From contig OW804094.1 in NCBI GenBank assembly GCA_942159475.1, forward strand, positions 54,990,966 to 55,054,965: a DNA stretch of 64,000 bases, given 5' to 3'. The notes under the pieces are model-generated. The model ran no database searches, was not told the DNA's origin, and was given only the letters and a program-made list of their open reading frames with translations. Positions 1-10,244 of the stretch are shown here, in pieces. Position 1 is the stretch's first letter, and each line of letters opens with the position of its first letter. Made by a program: the position numbers and the translations under genes. Source of the stretch: Sthenelais limicola. Taxonomy: Eukaryota; Annelida; Polychaeta; Phyllodocida; Sigalionidae.

Positions 1-2977
1 ACCCACCCTCCTCCACCTCTGAAAGCCCATGTGGTGAGGCACTTGACTTGTGGTGGAGTCTGGTGGCAAATACAGGAGGTAACTAACAGAGGTAGCTCTA
101 GTTCTTCCATAAATCATCAGGTGTCAGGCCTGAGTCATTGGCTAGTAAGTTCTTCCTTCCATGTTCTCTACATATTCAAGAAACAGTTGATAATTAAGAG
201 TCTGAAGCTTATCTTTCCTCTGTCTCCTAGCCCTCCCAATCAATAGTTCACTTTGTCAGTCTTGCAAAGCCCCCTAGAAGGCCATTTCCTTCAAATGTAT
301 GCCTAGTTTCATTTCATTTCCATGCTTTTCTAGCATGTCTCTGTCCTCATACCTGGCCATTGCTCTCTCTCTCTCCCATTCTCCTCTGGCTCTGTACACC
401 TCCATTATCTCCTCTCCAGGCCTCTATGTCCAACTTCATCTGTCTTTCTGTCAATATATGTGTCTTTCTTGAATATATCTCGTATTTACTTGTCTTTCTC
501 TCCCTCTCTATCAGCACCCCTCTCTCCTCCATCTTCTACCATTTCATCCTCTCCCTGGAACTTTCTTAACCTCCTTAATCCATTCTGCCTTCCTATACCC
601 CTCTAATCACTCTTGCTCATCCTCCCTTTTCCATGCACACTATCTCTTCATCCTCTCCCCCTCCCTAGCTCTTTCTATCCTCTCTCCCCCTAGTATCTTT
701 TTGCTGTCCCAATCCACCTCCTCCTTCCTAGCCTCCAGTTGCCTTCCTAGCCTACTCTCTGTTTCTGTTCCTCTGTCTCTCTTCTGAATCCCCCTTCTTT
801 CTCATCTTTCTCCTCTCTCTATCTCTATATCTCCCCATAACCCACCCTCCTCCACCTCTGAAAGCCCATGTGGTGAGGCACTTGACTTGTGGTGGAGTCT
901 GGTGGCAAATACAGGAGGTAACTAACAGAGGTAGCTCTAGTTCTTCCATAAATCATCAGGTGTCAGGTCTGAGCCATTGGGTAGTAAGTTCTGCCTTCTA
1001 TGTTCTCTACATATTCAAGAAACAGTTGACAATTAAGAGTCTGAAGCTTATCTTTCCTCTGTCCCCTAGCCCTCCCAATCAATAGTTCACTTTGTCAGTC
1101 TTGCAAAGCCCCCTAGAAGGCCATTTCCTTCAAATGTATGCCTAGTTTCATTACATTTCCATGCTTTTCTAGCATGCCTCTGTCCTCATACCTGGCCGTT
1201 GCTCTCTCTCTCCCATTCTCCTCTAGCTTTGTACACCTCCATTATCTCCTCTCCAGGCCTCTATGTCCAACTTCATCTGTCTTTCTGTCAATATGTGTCT
1301 TTCTTGAATATATCTCGTATTTACTTGTCTTTCTCTCCCTCTCTATCAGCACCCCTCCCTCCCCCATCTTCTACCATTTCATCCTCTCCCTGGAACTTTC
1401 TTAACCTCCTTAATCCATTCTGCCTTCCTATACCCCTCTAATCACTCTTGCTCATCCTCCCTTTTCCATGCACACTATCTCTTCATCCTCACCCCCTCCC
1501 TAGCTCTTTCTATCCTCTCTCCCCCTAGTATCTTTCTGCTGTCCCAATCCACCTCCACCTTCCTAGCCTCCAGTTGCCTTCCTAGCCTACTCTCTGTTTC
1601 TGTTCCTCTGTCTCTCTTCTGAATCCCCCTTCTTTCTCATCTTTCTCCTCTCTCTATCTCTATATCTCCCCATAACCCACCCTCCTCCACCTCTGAAAGC
1701 CCATGTGGTGAGGCACTTGACTTGTGGTGGAGTCTGGTGGCAAATACAGGAGGTAACTAACAGAGGTAGCTCTAGTTCTTCCATAAATCATCAGGTGTCA
1801 GGTCTGAGCCATTGGGTAGTAAGTTCTGCCTTCTATGTTCTCTACATATTCAAGAAACAGTTGACAATTAAGAGTCTGAAGCTTATCTTTCCTCTGTCTC
1901 CTAGCCCTCCCAATCAATAGTTCACTTTGTCAGTCTTGCAAAGCCCCCTAGAAGGCCATTTCCTTCAAATGTATGCCTAGTTTCATTACATTTCCATGCT
2001 TTTCTAGCATGCCTCTGTCCTCATACCTGGCCGTTGCTCTCTCTCTCCCATTCTCCTCTGGCTTTGTACACCTCCATTATCTCCTCTCCAGGCCTCTATG
2101 TCCAACTTCATCTGTCTTTCTGTCAATATATGTGTCTTTCTTGAATATATCTCGTATTTACTTGTCTTTCTCTCCCTCTCTATCAGCACCCCTCCCTCCC
2201 CCATCTTCTACCATTTCATCCTCTCCCTGGAACTTTCTTAACCTCCTTAATCCATTCTGCCTTCCTATACCCCTCTAATCACTCTTGCTCATCCTCCCTT
2301 TTCCATGCACACTATCTCTTCATCCTCTCCCCCTCCCTAGCTCTTTCTATCCTCTCTCCCCCTAGTATCTTTCTGCTGTCCCAATCCACCTCCTCCTTCC
2401 TAGCCTCCAGTTGCCTTCCTAGCCTACTCTCTGTTTCTGTTCCTCTGTCTCTCTTCTGAATCCCCCTTCTTTCTCATCTTTCTCCTCTCTCTATCTCTAT
2501 ATCTCCCCATAACCCACCCTCCTCCACCTCTGAAAGCCCATGTGGTGAGGCACTTGACTTGTGGTGGAGTCTGGTGGCAAATACAGGAGGTAACTAACAG
2601 AGGTAGCTCTAGTTCTTCCATAAATCATCAGGTGTCAGGTCTGAGCCATTGGCTAGTAAGTTCTGCCTTCTATGTTCTCTACATATTCAAGAAACAGTTG
2701 ACAATTAAGAGTCTGAAGCTTATCTTTCCTCTGTCTCCTAGCCCTCCCAATCAATAGTTCACTTTGTCAGTCTTGCAAAGCCCCCTAGAAGGCCATTTCC
2801 TTCAAATGTATGCCTAGTTTCATTACATTTCCATGCTTTTCTAGCATGCCTCTGTCCTCATACCTGGCCGTTGCTCTCTCTCTCCCATTCTCCTCTGGCT
2901 TTGTACACCTCCATTATCTCCTCTCCAGGCCTCTATGTCCAACTTCATCTGTCTTTCTGTCAATATGTGTCTTTCTT
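1..2977. repeat. Tandem satellite, ~837 bp unit, about 3.6 copies
   Basis: Near-identical units begin at about 2, 841, 1676 and 2513, so the periods are 839, 835 and 837 bp. The last copy stops abruptly near 2977 and the array continues off the left edge. The first ~280 bases of each unit are mixed sequence; the rest is strongly C+T-rich on this strand (CTCTC/CCTCC runs). Copies differ at only a few positions, for example CAATATATGTG against CAATATGTG and GGCTAG against GGGTAG. Each copy carries the same short open frames on both strands (71 codons on +, 65 on -). These follow from the repeat itself and show no recognisable domain, so I do not call them genes. Confidence 0.95.
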
Positions 2978-3585
2978 ATCCCATTATTTCTTCCCTGATT
3001 TCCAGAACCGTTGCCATGGCAACAACAAAAAAAAGATATTTAATGGCATCCTGGATGGCAACAAGAGCTATGCATTTTTTTCGTAGTTTTCTAGTTGCTA
3101 TGGTAACAGTATTGTACCTTAGCAACTTTAAGTCAGCAAATCTCTTAGTAATGATGCTTTGGTAATTTCCTAGAATGAAATTATCAAGATAGATCAATAA
3201 ATTACCTACTGAGGGGTCAATATGTTTGAGGGGAAATGGCATTTTGTGGTCTTCTTCTGGGTTTGACCTTGATAAAAGTGACCTTGACCTTGATCAAAGG
3301 TCAAATGTCATAATAATCTGAATGTGCAATTTGGATGTCAATATTTTCCCAAAATATCAAAGTATTCACACAACTCATCTCTGACTGAGGTTCATTTAAG
3401 TAATTTTACCTCAGAATTTCAATTTTTGGCTTCTGTTGCCATGGAAACCATGGAATAAACAAAATGCCAGAATGCCAACAATGGTTTTCTTATAGGCCAG
3501 TATGAATGCTATATGGTGGTATGTGTTGTCAAGCTCTAACCAAAATGTTTAGCAACACCCCCATTTTGGGCCTTGTGCTCCCTGA
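2978..3585. other. Intergenic stretch with three X-box-like palindromes
   Basis: No gene seen. The stretch holds GTTGCCATGGCAAC (3010-3023, a perfect 14 bp palindrome), GTTGCTATGGTAAC (3094-3107) and GTTGCCATGGAAAC (3435-3448). These match the palindromic RFX-type X-box and the motif array at 21.5-22.8 kb. Short tandem words (TGACCTTGATAAAAG, TGACCTTGATCAAAG) lie at 3265-3300. It may be a decayed copy of the same repeat family. Confidence 0.5.
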
Positions 3586-4477
3586 CTAGGAGGGGGAGTG
3601 TGAGTGTGAGTGTGTGGGGCTTGGAACTTTAGTGTTGGGTTCTTCCATCATGGGCTTGGGAGCTTTCTTCTCTTCCGTACTGGTTTGTTTAGTTGGGGGA
3701 GATTTAGTGGAAGTGTGATCATAATGGTTTTCTAGGCTTCGTCTAGGGGGGCTCCTTTTCTTTGGTTTGTCATGGGATCCACGTGTGGGGGTGGTGCTTC
3801 TGTGGTGGCGTGAGTGACTCGAGTGGGAGAGTGGGCTACTGTGTTTTGCTCTTTTATCTCTCGGAGAGACCGATTTATCCTTGTGTTTGCGGGGGGGACT
3901 GTGTTCCTGGCTGTGTGAACCTCTTGAGTGTGATCTCTTTCTGTATGAGTGGTAGCTGCTGTGGGACCTTTGTCTTGGGGTTCTACCTCGATAAGACTGC
4001 TGGCGATTGTGGGTTGGTAGTACTTGCTCGTTTTGATCCCGTCTGGTTAGGGGGAGGGTCATCAGCGGTTGGATAATGGGTTTCTTTTCCTCCTGTGATG
4101 CCTTGTTTTCCTCTACCCTCGTGGCGGAGTGGCCTATAAATAGGATAGGGGCTGTTGTTACCAGCGATTACTCTAAAATTTACAATAGAGGGATGTGGGA
4201 CAAATTGGTTAGCTGTGTTCGGGGGTTTTTTCTTGATTTTGTTTACGCGTGTATGATTAATTGCAGAAGGTCGAGGTAGAGACTCAGGGTCAAGCTGGTG
4301 GTTAGATTTTATATGTCGGTTTAGGGACCAGATTCTACCGAAAAAACGGTCACATACAGTGCATGGGAAACTGGCCTTACCTTTGTCTTGATGTTTATCG
4401 TTTAAATGAGCAATTATGGTTTTGTCTTCCTTTCTCATCCACTCTCCACACTCCGTGCAACAATGGTACTTGTCCAT
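3586..4477 (-). pseudogene. C2H2 zinc-finger / RS-rich ORF downstream of the PLE polymerase
   Basis: The frame opens at ATG 4477, about 150 bases after the polymerase stop. Finger 1 is C7-x2-C10-x13-H24-x4-H29 and finger 2 is C39-x2-C42-x12-H55-x4-H60. The first frame (164 codons) ends at 3983. The adjacent frame, open from 4062 to the stop at 3586, encodes a Ser/Arg/His/Pro-rich segment of about 130 residues with many RS, SP and SH dipeptides, as in splicing-factor RS domains. One frameshift between 4062 and 3983, perhaps at the CCCCC run near 4056-4066, would join the two. Nucleic-acid binding is inferred from the fingers; the function is unknown. Same strand and close spacing suggest it is a second ORF of the retroelement, but an unrelated gene fragment is possible. 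Confidence 0.6.
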
Positions 4478-4626
4478 GTTGTTGTTGTGCGTTGGAAGGA
4501 ATCCCGTGACGTCATACTAGAGGTTTCCGTGGTGAGGCCGTGTCTGTCTCCATTGCTCGTCGTGTGGTTTCCTTGGGGAGGCCGCTCGTGGCTTTCTCCG
4601 TTTCAATTTTGCTGTCATTTCCGGAA

Positions 4627-6900
4627 TTAAATGTACAGGTTAATGCCCAGGGGATGGAGTGTTTTTAGTGTTCTGATCCAAGCCTCCTCGTTTCGGAGTC
4701 TAGTATTTCTGTCTCTGGTACTGCTGTCTAAGATCAGAACTAAGATGTCCTCCGGTCTAATGTCGTGATCTATGCAGTGTTTCGCCACTGGTTGGGTACG
4801 GTCCCTTCTTCTGATATCTCGTTTGTGCTCATAGATTCATGCACGAATATTACGTCCAGTCTGTCCAATGTACTGTTTTCGGCATAGGGGGCACATTATG
4901 CAATAAATAACACTGTAGGAGTCGCAGGTATTCTTTCCAATGATATGATGTTCCTTACCTGTGCTGGTGGATTTTATTTTTTTGTTCGTGATTACATTTT
5001 CACAGTGTTTACATCCAAATCGCATGCATGGGCGACAGCCCGACTTTCCGAGGGGTGGGGGGTACTCTGACTTTGTCAGGATATCCCTGAGGTTTAGTGA
5101 CCTCCTGTAGGCCATTGTTAACCTGTATTCCTTGAATTTTCTATTAGCGGGGTTGGGTTTCAAGAATGAGTTGGCTTCTTTCATAACCTTGTTCAAGTGT
5201 ACATTGTGGGGGGAGTAGGTGACTGTGAAGGGGATAATTTTGCTCTCGGCTTTGGGGGGTGGGTTTATTAGGAGGTGTCTGTTTAGTAGTTTGGCTCTTG
5301 CAATAGAATCTTTGACTCCTTGGTGGGGGTGGCCTCTGAGAGTTAGGTTTTTTAAGAGTATTTTGGAGCTGATTTCAAAGTTCTTCATGGTACTATTGAT
5401 CAATCTGAGTCTTACCGCTTGGCTGTAGGCTATCGATTTTTTCTGGTGGACGGGGTGGTAGGATTGGTAATGGAGGTACTGGCCTGTGTCTGTTGGTTTC
5501 TTGTAGAGTTTGGTTTGTAGTGAGTTATCGGTGTCCCTGTAGACTGTGACATCTAGGAAGTTAATTGTTTGTCGGTTTAATTCCCAGGTGAATTTTATGG
5601 TTGGGTGTAGGGTGTTGAGGTGTAGGAGATGGGTTTGTATTTTGTCCTCGCTCCCTCTGTAAATCGCAAAAATGTCGTCGATATATCTTCGCCAAACTGT
5701 TGGCTGAAGTTCGCATTGTGAGAGTAGTTTCGTCTCCAGGTCCCCCATAAAAATGTTGGCATAGCTTGGAGCTGCTTTCGTGCCCATGGCGGTTCCCTGA
5801 ACCTGGTGGTAATATTTTCCGTTGAATTTAAAGGTATTTTGGGTCAGAACCATCTCTAAGAATTCTATGGCTGTATCGGTGTCGATGAAGGGGCTCGGGT
5901 TCAGGTTAAGAGCTTTTTTGGTGGCTTCCATGCCTTCCCCGTGTGGTATTGATGTGTATAGGGCCAATACATCTATCGTTACTAATACTTCGTCGTCGTG
6001 GAGGGTTCCTATATTCTCAATTTGTTTGATGAAATCCCTCGTGTCCTGGATATAACTGGGGATCGCCTTTACTAAGGGTCGAAGCAGTAGGTCTAGGGTG
6101 TGGGAGATTCTGTCAGTGGGGCTATCTATACCTGAGACGATTGGTCTTCCTGGGGTGTTTACTTTGCTTTTGTGGATTTTTGGTAGTAGATAGAACGGTG
6201 AGGTGCGGGGGCAGGGGTTAATCAGGGTTTTTTCAGCGTCTTCTGGTAGTAGTCCGATGTCCGAGAGTTGTTTTAGTCTGGCAGTGATGTGTTTGTGATT
6301 GTCTGTAGTGGTGTCATGTGGAGTTTGTCTGTAGTGGGTTGGGTTGTCGAGTTGTCTTGAGGCCTCTTGGGTGTATTGTTGTTTGCTCCATATTACTATG
6401 GAGCCTCCTTTGTCCGCTGGTTTCACTATAAATTCTGGGTGGTCTTTCAGTTCCATCATTGCGGATACTTCTTCAGTGGTCAGGTTGGGTTTCAATTGAG
6501 GGGGTTTCCTAGTTATCATGGCCTTTTGGAGGAGGTAGTTGGTGCAAGAGTCCAAATCTGGGTCTAGGCATGGGGGTGGGTTCCATCCTTTGTTTATTTT
6601 GGGGAAGATGGGGTTTTGTAGAGGTTGGGGCTTGTCTTGGAAAAAATGCTTCAATTTTATTCTTCTATTGAATAGGAGTACGTCTTTGAGGGTGTGGATT
6701 TCATTGGAGTGGGAGGGGGTGGGTATGTAATTTAGACCTTTGTCAAGGAGGGATATTTGGGAGGGGGTAAGTACAGCATCGGTGAGGTTAACTATGTATT
6801 TGCCTTGGCACAGTCGGTATTTCTTGAACCTTCTGTTGTTGGGACGGGTTTGCGTCGGTTCTGTAGGTAAGTTACGGTTTCTTCCTTCACCTGTGTTAGT
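4627..6900 (-). pseudogene. Penelope-like reverse transcriptase with GIY-YIG endonuclease
   Basis: A 605-codon open frame (6654-4837) shows the PLE RT blocks in order: KPADKGGSIV (78-87), PKIHKS then GRPIVSG (159-175), TIDVLALYTSIP (226-237, first catalytic Asp), QGTAMGTKAAPSYANIFMG (286-304), YIDDIF (324-329, catalytic Asp pair), NFLDV (365-369) and KKPTDTGQYLHY (385-396). A Cys-rich linker (C540, C543, C548, C551) leads into GIY-YIG (VIYCIMC...QYIGQTGR, 582-601). The frame is also open upstream of 6654 to about 6900. TGA at 4839-4837 stands where the family usually has Arg and is consistent with a CGA to TGA change. Reading on gives IYEHKRDI and continues to TAA at 4629-4627, so the endonuclease is broken by one stop codon. 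The enzyme would copy its RNA at a nicked target site. Confidence 0.93.
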
Positions 6901-7396
6901 AGCGTTTCGATGTGAGTTTTACGTTCTCCTGGCATTTCTCAGTGATCTTTGTACCTGCTTCTGAGAGGGTTCGGCCGTAGGATAGTTCTCTGTCATGGAA
7001 GTATTGGTGCAATAAACCAGTTAGTACTGAGTGGAAATCTGAGTGGGCTCTTTCCCACTTTAATAGGAAAGTTAAGTCTTGTTCTGGGACTTGGGGGTTG
7101 ACCTTTACTTGTAGGCCTCTAGGTGAGTGTCCACGATCAATACACTCCTTAAGGAAGTTTGCGTGGTGTTGGGCTCTAAGTTTGCCTTGCAGTGCTCGGC
7201 GACTTATTTTGAAGTAGGGGAATATGTCGTCGGGGATTCTGACCGAAGTCTTTTTCTTCTCTGGCTGGGGCAGGAGCTTTTTGCGTTCGTCTGATGCGTT
7301 TATATTTGCAGGATCAGTTTCTTCGGTTTGCGTCGTGCCTTCTGCTTCCTTGGTGCGCTGTGTCAGTTGCTCCTCGGTATTCATTGCCTGGGCCAT
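6896..7396 (-). pseudogene. N-terminal segment of the PLE ORF, frameshifted from the RT
   Basis: A 166-codon frame starts with ATG at 7396, about 285 bases after the ribozyme. It is charged (Glu/Lys/Gln-rich N-terminus, then a helical segment including YFKISRRALQGKLRAQHH and LLKWERAHSDFHSVL), which is typical of the poorly conserved N-terminal region of PLE proteins. It ends in a frame different from the RT. Coding-like sequence continues for about 25 codons in a second frame (THIETLLTQVKEETVTYLQN, near 6920-6850), then in the RT frame from about 6845 (NNRRFKKYR). Two single-base shifts in about 80 bases are the simplest reading. No catalytic function is assigned. Confidence 0.7.
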
Positions 7397-7641
7397 TTTG
7401 GTTTTTGTTTGGGGATATTTCGGTGATTAATCTGTGGTTGGAACTTAAATGGAGCTAGGGTGCTCTCGTAGAAGGAGGATCTTATTGTGATACAGCAGCT
7501 GGGGACCTTGTTTGGTCGGAATGAGTCAGGGAAGTGCTGCGGAACTCCTTCAGGTGTCCATGTGTTGTTGTCGGATTGATCCCAAGTAGGATGCTGGCGA
7601 TATAGACGAAAGATGGTTAAATGGGAAGGATATCGCTTCAA
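7381..7641 (-). CDS. Short upstream ORF in the PLE leader, overlapping the next ATG
   Basis: An 86-codon frame lies between the ribozyme and the N-terminal PLE ORF. Its TGA stop overlaps the second in-frame Met codon of the next ORF (sequence CAATGA). I recognise no domain. It may be a leader ORF of the retroelement, an eroded coding segment, or chance. The ATGA overlap would suit termination-reinitiation, but that is inference. Confidence 0.25.
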   Translation of the reverse strand: MKRYPSHLTIFRLYRQHPTWDQSDNNTWTPEGVPQHFPDSFRPNKVPSCCITIRSSFYESTLAPFKFQPQINHRNIPKQKPKWPRQ

Positions 7642-7680
7642 ATTCTGCGAAAATAGGTATTGTAGTGTGACTTTTTTATT

Positions 7681-7723
7681 TTTCCAACGTTTCGGGCTAT
7701 AGGGTGCCCTTCGTCAGGGAAAG
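7681..7723 (-). ncRNA. Hammerhead ribozyme (type I, minimal stem III) of the PLE
   Basis: On the minus strand the order is: stem I 5' arm UUUCC; core CUGACGA (7717-7711); stem II GGGC/GCCC closing the loop ACCCUAUA; core GAA; ACGU, a palindromic two-base-pair stem III; U17 as the cleavage nucleotide; then stem I 3' arm GGAAA (7685-7681). All invariant core bases are present (C3 U4 G5 A6 x G8 A9, G12 A13 A14). Stem III has no loop, so the molecule would be expected to act as a dimer, as described for PLE and retrozyme hammerheads. Its place upstream of the RT ORF fits the PLE pseudo-LTR. Confidence 0.85.
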
Positions 7724-8254
7724 TGAAGGATGATACAAGAGTAAGGGGGTCATATTAAAAAATGTGCAAAACCGGAAGTTTTCTGCATGTTGCCTTGGTT
7801 GTGCTTGTTCTGAACGTGCTCCATTTATCGCGGGGGGGTCTCATGGTGAATCTGTGGGTCATTTTCTAGTGGGGGGATTGGTGGGTTACGGGAGGTTAAT
7901 ATTGATTATTGATATGCTGGTTTATTGATTTGGCACAGATCGTGGGGTATGTGGGGTTACTTAGGTGGGAATTGATGAAAAATGATGAAGAATATTAAAA
8001 GTTGTTGCTGCTGTCTTCATTTCTCCAATATTACACTGAGTCCTTGGGTGTCGTTGCTCGTTGTTGTTGTTGTGGGAGAATTTACAGTTACATAGTGGGA
8101 AAAAAAAATTCCACTATGTATTATATTATATATATGTGGAATATTTTTGTATTTGTATTATTTTACAATTGTATACTACTATTTGATTGGCAATGCATGA
8201 GAACATCCCTAAACGGATACGGTGTTTACTTTTTGTAATGGATTGATGTAATTT
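7724..8254. other. Intergenic stretch, no gene seen
   Basis: The 5' flank of the Penelope-like element. It has a short GTTGTTGTTG run (8060s), an A-run and AT-rich sequence. No coding signature was seen. Part may be the outer section of the pseudo-LTR. Confidence 0.4.
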
Positions 8255-8860
8255 ATGGGGCAGTAACTACCATAAAGTGGTCAGAAAATACTTATGTAAG
8301 AAAACAGGTGAAGGAGGTTTGGGCCTTTCCGATTTCAGAACAAAGGTTGTATCGGCCAAGTTAATATGAATTAAAAGAAATTCGAAAGAGGTCGAAAGAG
8401 ATTTAAAATGGGTCGCCTTTATCTAGCATCTACCGGGCTCAGACATTCTAGAAGTATTTGAAACCGGAGGTAAAATCAGAATGAGTGGTATAGACTTTTA
8501 TGACGAGCTTTTTTAACTTTGGAACAGATACTATGTGACCAAACAACCTGACACCAAAAAGAGAAATTTTATGCGAAAGATTAAGTAAAAACAGAATTTT
8601 AAAGTTGTAAAATAAAGCGACTAGCCTCTTTTCTCTCCGCCTCGCGGTGTGGGGCAAAAAAAGGTCTGAGATGGGTTGATGACTTGCGGGATGACTTGAT
8701 ATCTGAAGGTCAGCTAAAAACCAGGGAAAGCTTTAATGAGGAGTTTAATATAAGTATGAATTGTCTAGAGTGGTTGAGACTGAATATTTCGATCCCAGAC
8801 TCGTGGTGGAATGAGATCCGGAGTCAAGAGAAAATTGATTATAGAGTTGAATTAATGTTC
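8255..8860 (+). mobile_element. L1/Tx1-like LINE, C-terminal ORF2 fragment (left half)
   Basis: Several frames joined by stops read as the segment downstream of an L1-like reverse transcriptase: GEGGLGLSDFRTK near 8310-8345, then an open stretch at 8684-8860 (DDLISEGQLKTRESFNEEF ... CLEWLRLNIS). The GGLGL motif and the 'DL..G....F..EF' block are typical between RT and the terminal zinc-binding region of such LINEs. The copy is old, with multiple stops and shifts. It breaks off at about 8860 where an inverted-repeat DNA element begins, and its sequence resumes near 10245. Confidence 0.65.
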
Positions 8861-8861
8861 C

Positions 8862-10222
8862 AAGCCGCGTTTATAAGCCTGCCCCGATTATAAGCCATTC
8901 TCTAAACACATTCTTATGGTAAAATAATCACTATAATCCTTACTCCGAGTATAAGCCTGCCCCCAATATAAGCCTGGGCCCGCGCACATAAAAAACTAGA
9001 CTTTAGACAATGTCTAGGCGAAAATCTTCAATAAAATCCCCGGCTTCAAGGACAATCTTGAAGTCTGATTTTGTTTTTGTCTCCGGTCTCTGAAAATTAG
9101 ACAATATAATTGTCTCTTCAATTTTTGTCCTTATCTGCGGTAGTTTTCTGGCGGCTGGCGGTAGTTTTTTGCATAGAGATACATGCTATTTTGTAAGATT
9201 TGCAGCAGGTGCCCAGATAATGGAGAGACAATCAAAACGAGACAATTTTAAGTAGTTCTAGACAATATATATCTTGTTCATAAAGCAGTTTGTCTATTGT
9301 CTCTGTGACAATTTTGCAGTCTCTGTGACAATTAGGAGGCCGAAAGACCAAAAACTAAGGACAGCTCCAATAGCTGTCCTTAGGTGGTTTTGTCTTGAAA
9401 TGTTGGAGTTTTGTCACTAAATTCACAATTTGGAGACAATTTGGAGACAATTTTAGTTGTTTTACATTGAATGCAGTTCATCTATTGTCTCTGGGACAAT
9501 TCTATTGTCTCTGGGACAATTCTATTGTCTCTGGGACAATTCTATTGTCTCTGGGACAATTCTATTGTCTCTGGGACAATTTTGAGGCTGAAAGAAAAAT
9601 GAATTAAGGACAACTCAGATAGCTGTCCTTAGGTGGTTTTGTCTCAAAATATTGAATTTGTCACTAAAGTCACAATTTGGAGAAAATTTTGGTTGCTTTA
9701 CATTTCAGGCTGACTTGACCGCCAAAAACTACCGCCTGCCACCAGAAAACTACCACAAATTAGGACAAAAGCTGAAGAGGCAATATATTGTCTAATTTTC
9801 AGAGACTGGAGACAAAGACAAAATCAGGCTTCAAGGACAAGGACAATCTGACTTTATGTGCACACCTTTTGAGATTGTCCTTGAAGCCAGGGATTTTATT
9901 GAAGATTTTTGCCTAGACATTGTCTAATTTCTTGAAAGTTTCAAAAAACCTTTGTTCATCACTGATTACTTACTTGATTGCCCAAGTCAAATTCAAATCT
10001 ATGGCAAAATTGTCTCCAAATTATGAATTTAGAGACAAAACTTCAACATTTCGAGACAAAACTGCCTGAGAATGGCTATAAGGACAAATTTTTTATGAGC
10101 GCGGTTTTGTCTAGATTTGCTAAAAATTGTCTCGTTTTAATTGTCTCTTCTTTATGTGCGCGCCTGCTGGTCTATCACTATTTGAAATTAATATTAGCCC
10201 GGCCTTATAAACGGGGAAATAC
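8862..10222. mobile_element. Non-autonomous DNA element with long inverted repeats, inserted in the LINE
   Basis: The ends read CCGCGTTTATAAGCCTG on the left and, in reverse complement, CCCCGTTTATAAGGCCGGG on the right. Internal arms at about 8990-9180 and 9715-9935 are inverted copies of each other. They share the GGTAGTTTTCTGGCGGC-type block, the TTGAAGCCxGGGATTTTATTGAAGA block and the CTAGACATTGTCTA block. The element is packed with GAGACAAT/ATTGTCTC octamers on both strands and encodes no protein. It splits an older LINE, so it is the younger insertion. Exact ends and target duplication were not fixed. Confidence 0.7.
9481..9580. repeat. Five perfect 20 bp tandem repeats
   Basis: TCTATTGTCTCTGGGACAAT is repeated five times without change. 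Each unit contains an inverted pair ATTGTC/GACAAT around a short spacer. It sits at the centre of the inverted-repeat element and carries that element's recurring octamer. Confidence 0.97.
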
Positions 10223-10244
10223 AGTATACTATGTGTGCGAAGGT

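Larger units (their letters stand above)
3586..7723 (-). mobile_element. Penelope-like retroelement (PLE), degenerate copy
   Basis: In transcript order on the minus strand the element has a hammerhead ribozyme (7723-7681), an N-terminal coding segment (from 7396), a reverse transcriptase joined to a C-terminal GIY-YIG endonuclease (to 4627), and a zinc-finger/RS ORF (4477-3586). A ribozyme in the 5' pseudo-LTR, followed by an RT-GIY-YIG ORF, is the known layout of Penelope-like elements. The copy is inactive in its present form: there are two apparent frameshifts near 6.85-6.92 kb, an in-frame TGA at 4839-4837, and a shift in the second ORF. I found no second pseudo-LTR on the 3' side, so the 3' boundary is uncertain. 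The second ORF could belong to the element or be a neighbour. Confidence 0.85.

Noticed and set aside
31..2757. Repeated 71-, 65- and 88-codon open frames in the satellite
   Set aside because: They recur only because the unit recurs, overlap on both strands, and show no domain or start context.
3762..4076. 104-codon plus frame opposite the zinc-finger/RS ORF
   Set aside because: Shadow of the minus-strand frame, rich in Cys/Gly/Val as expected from antisense of an RS region.
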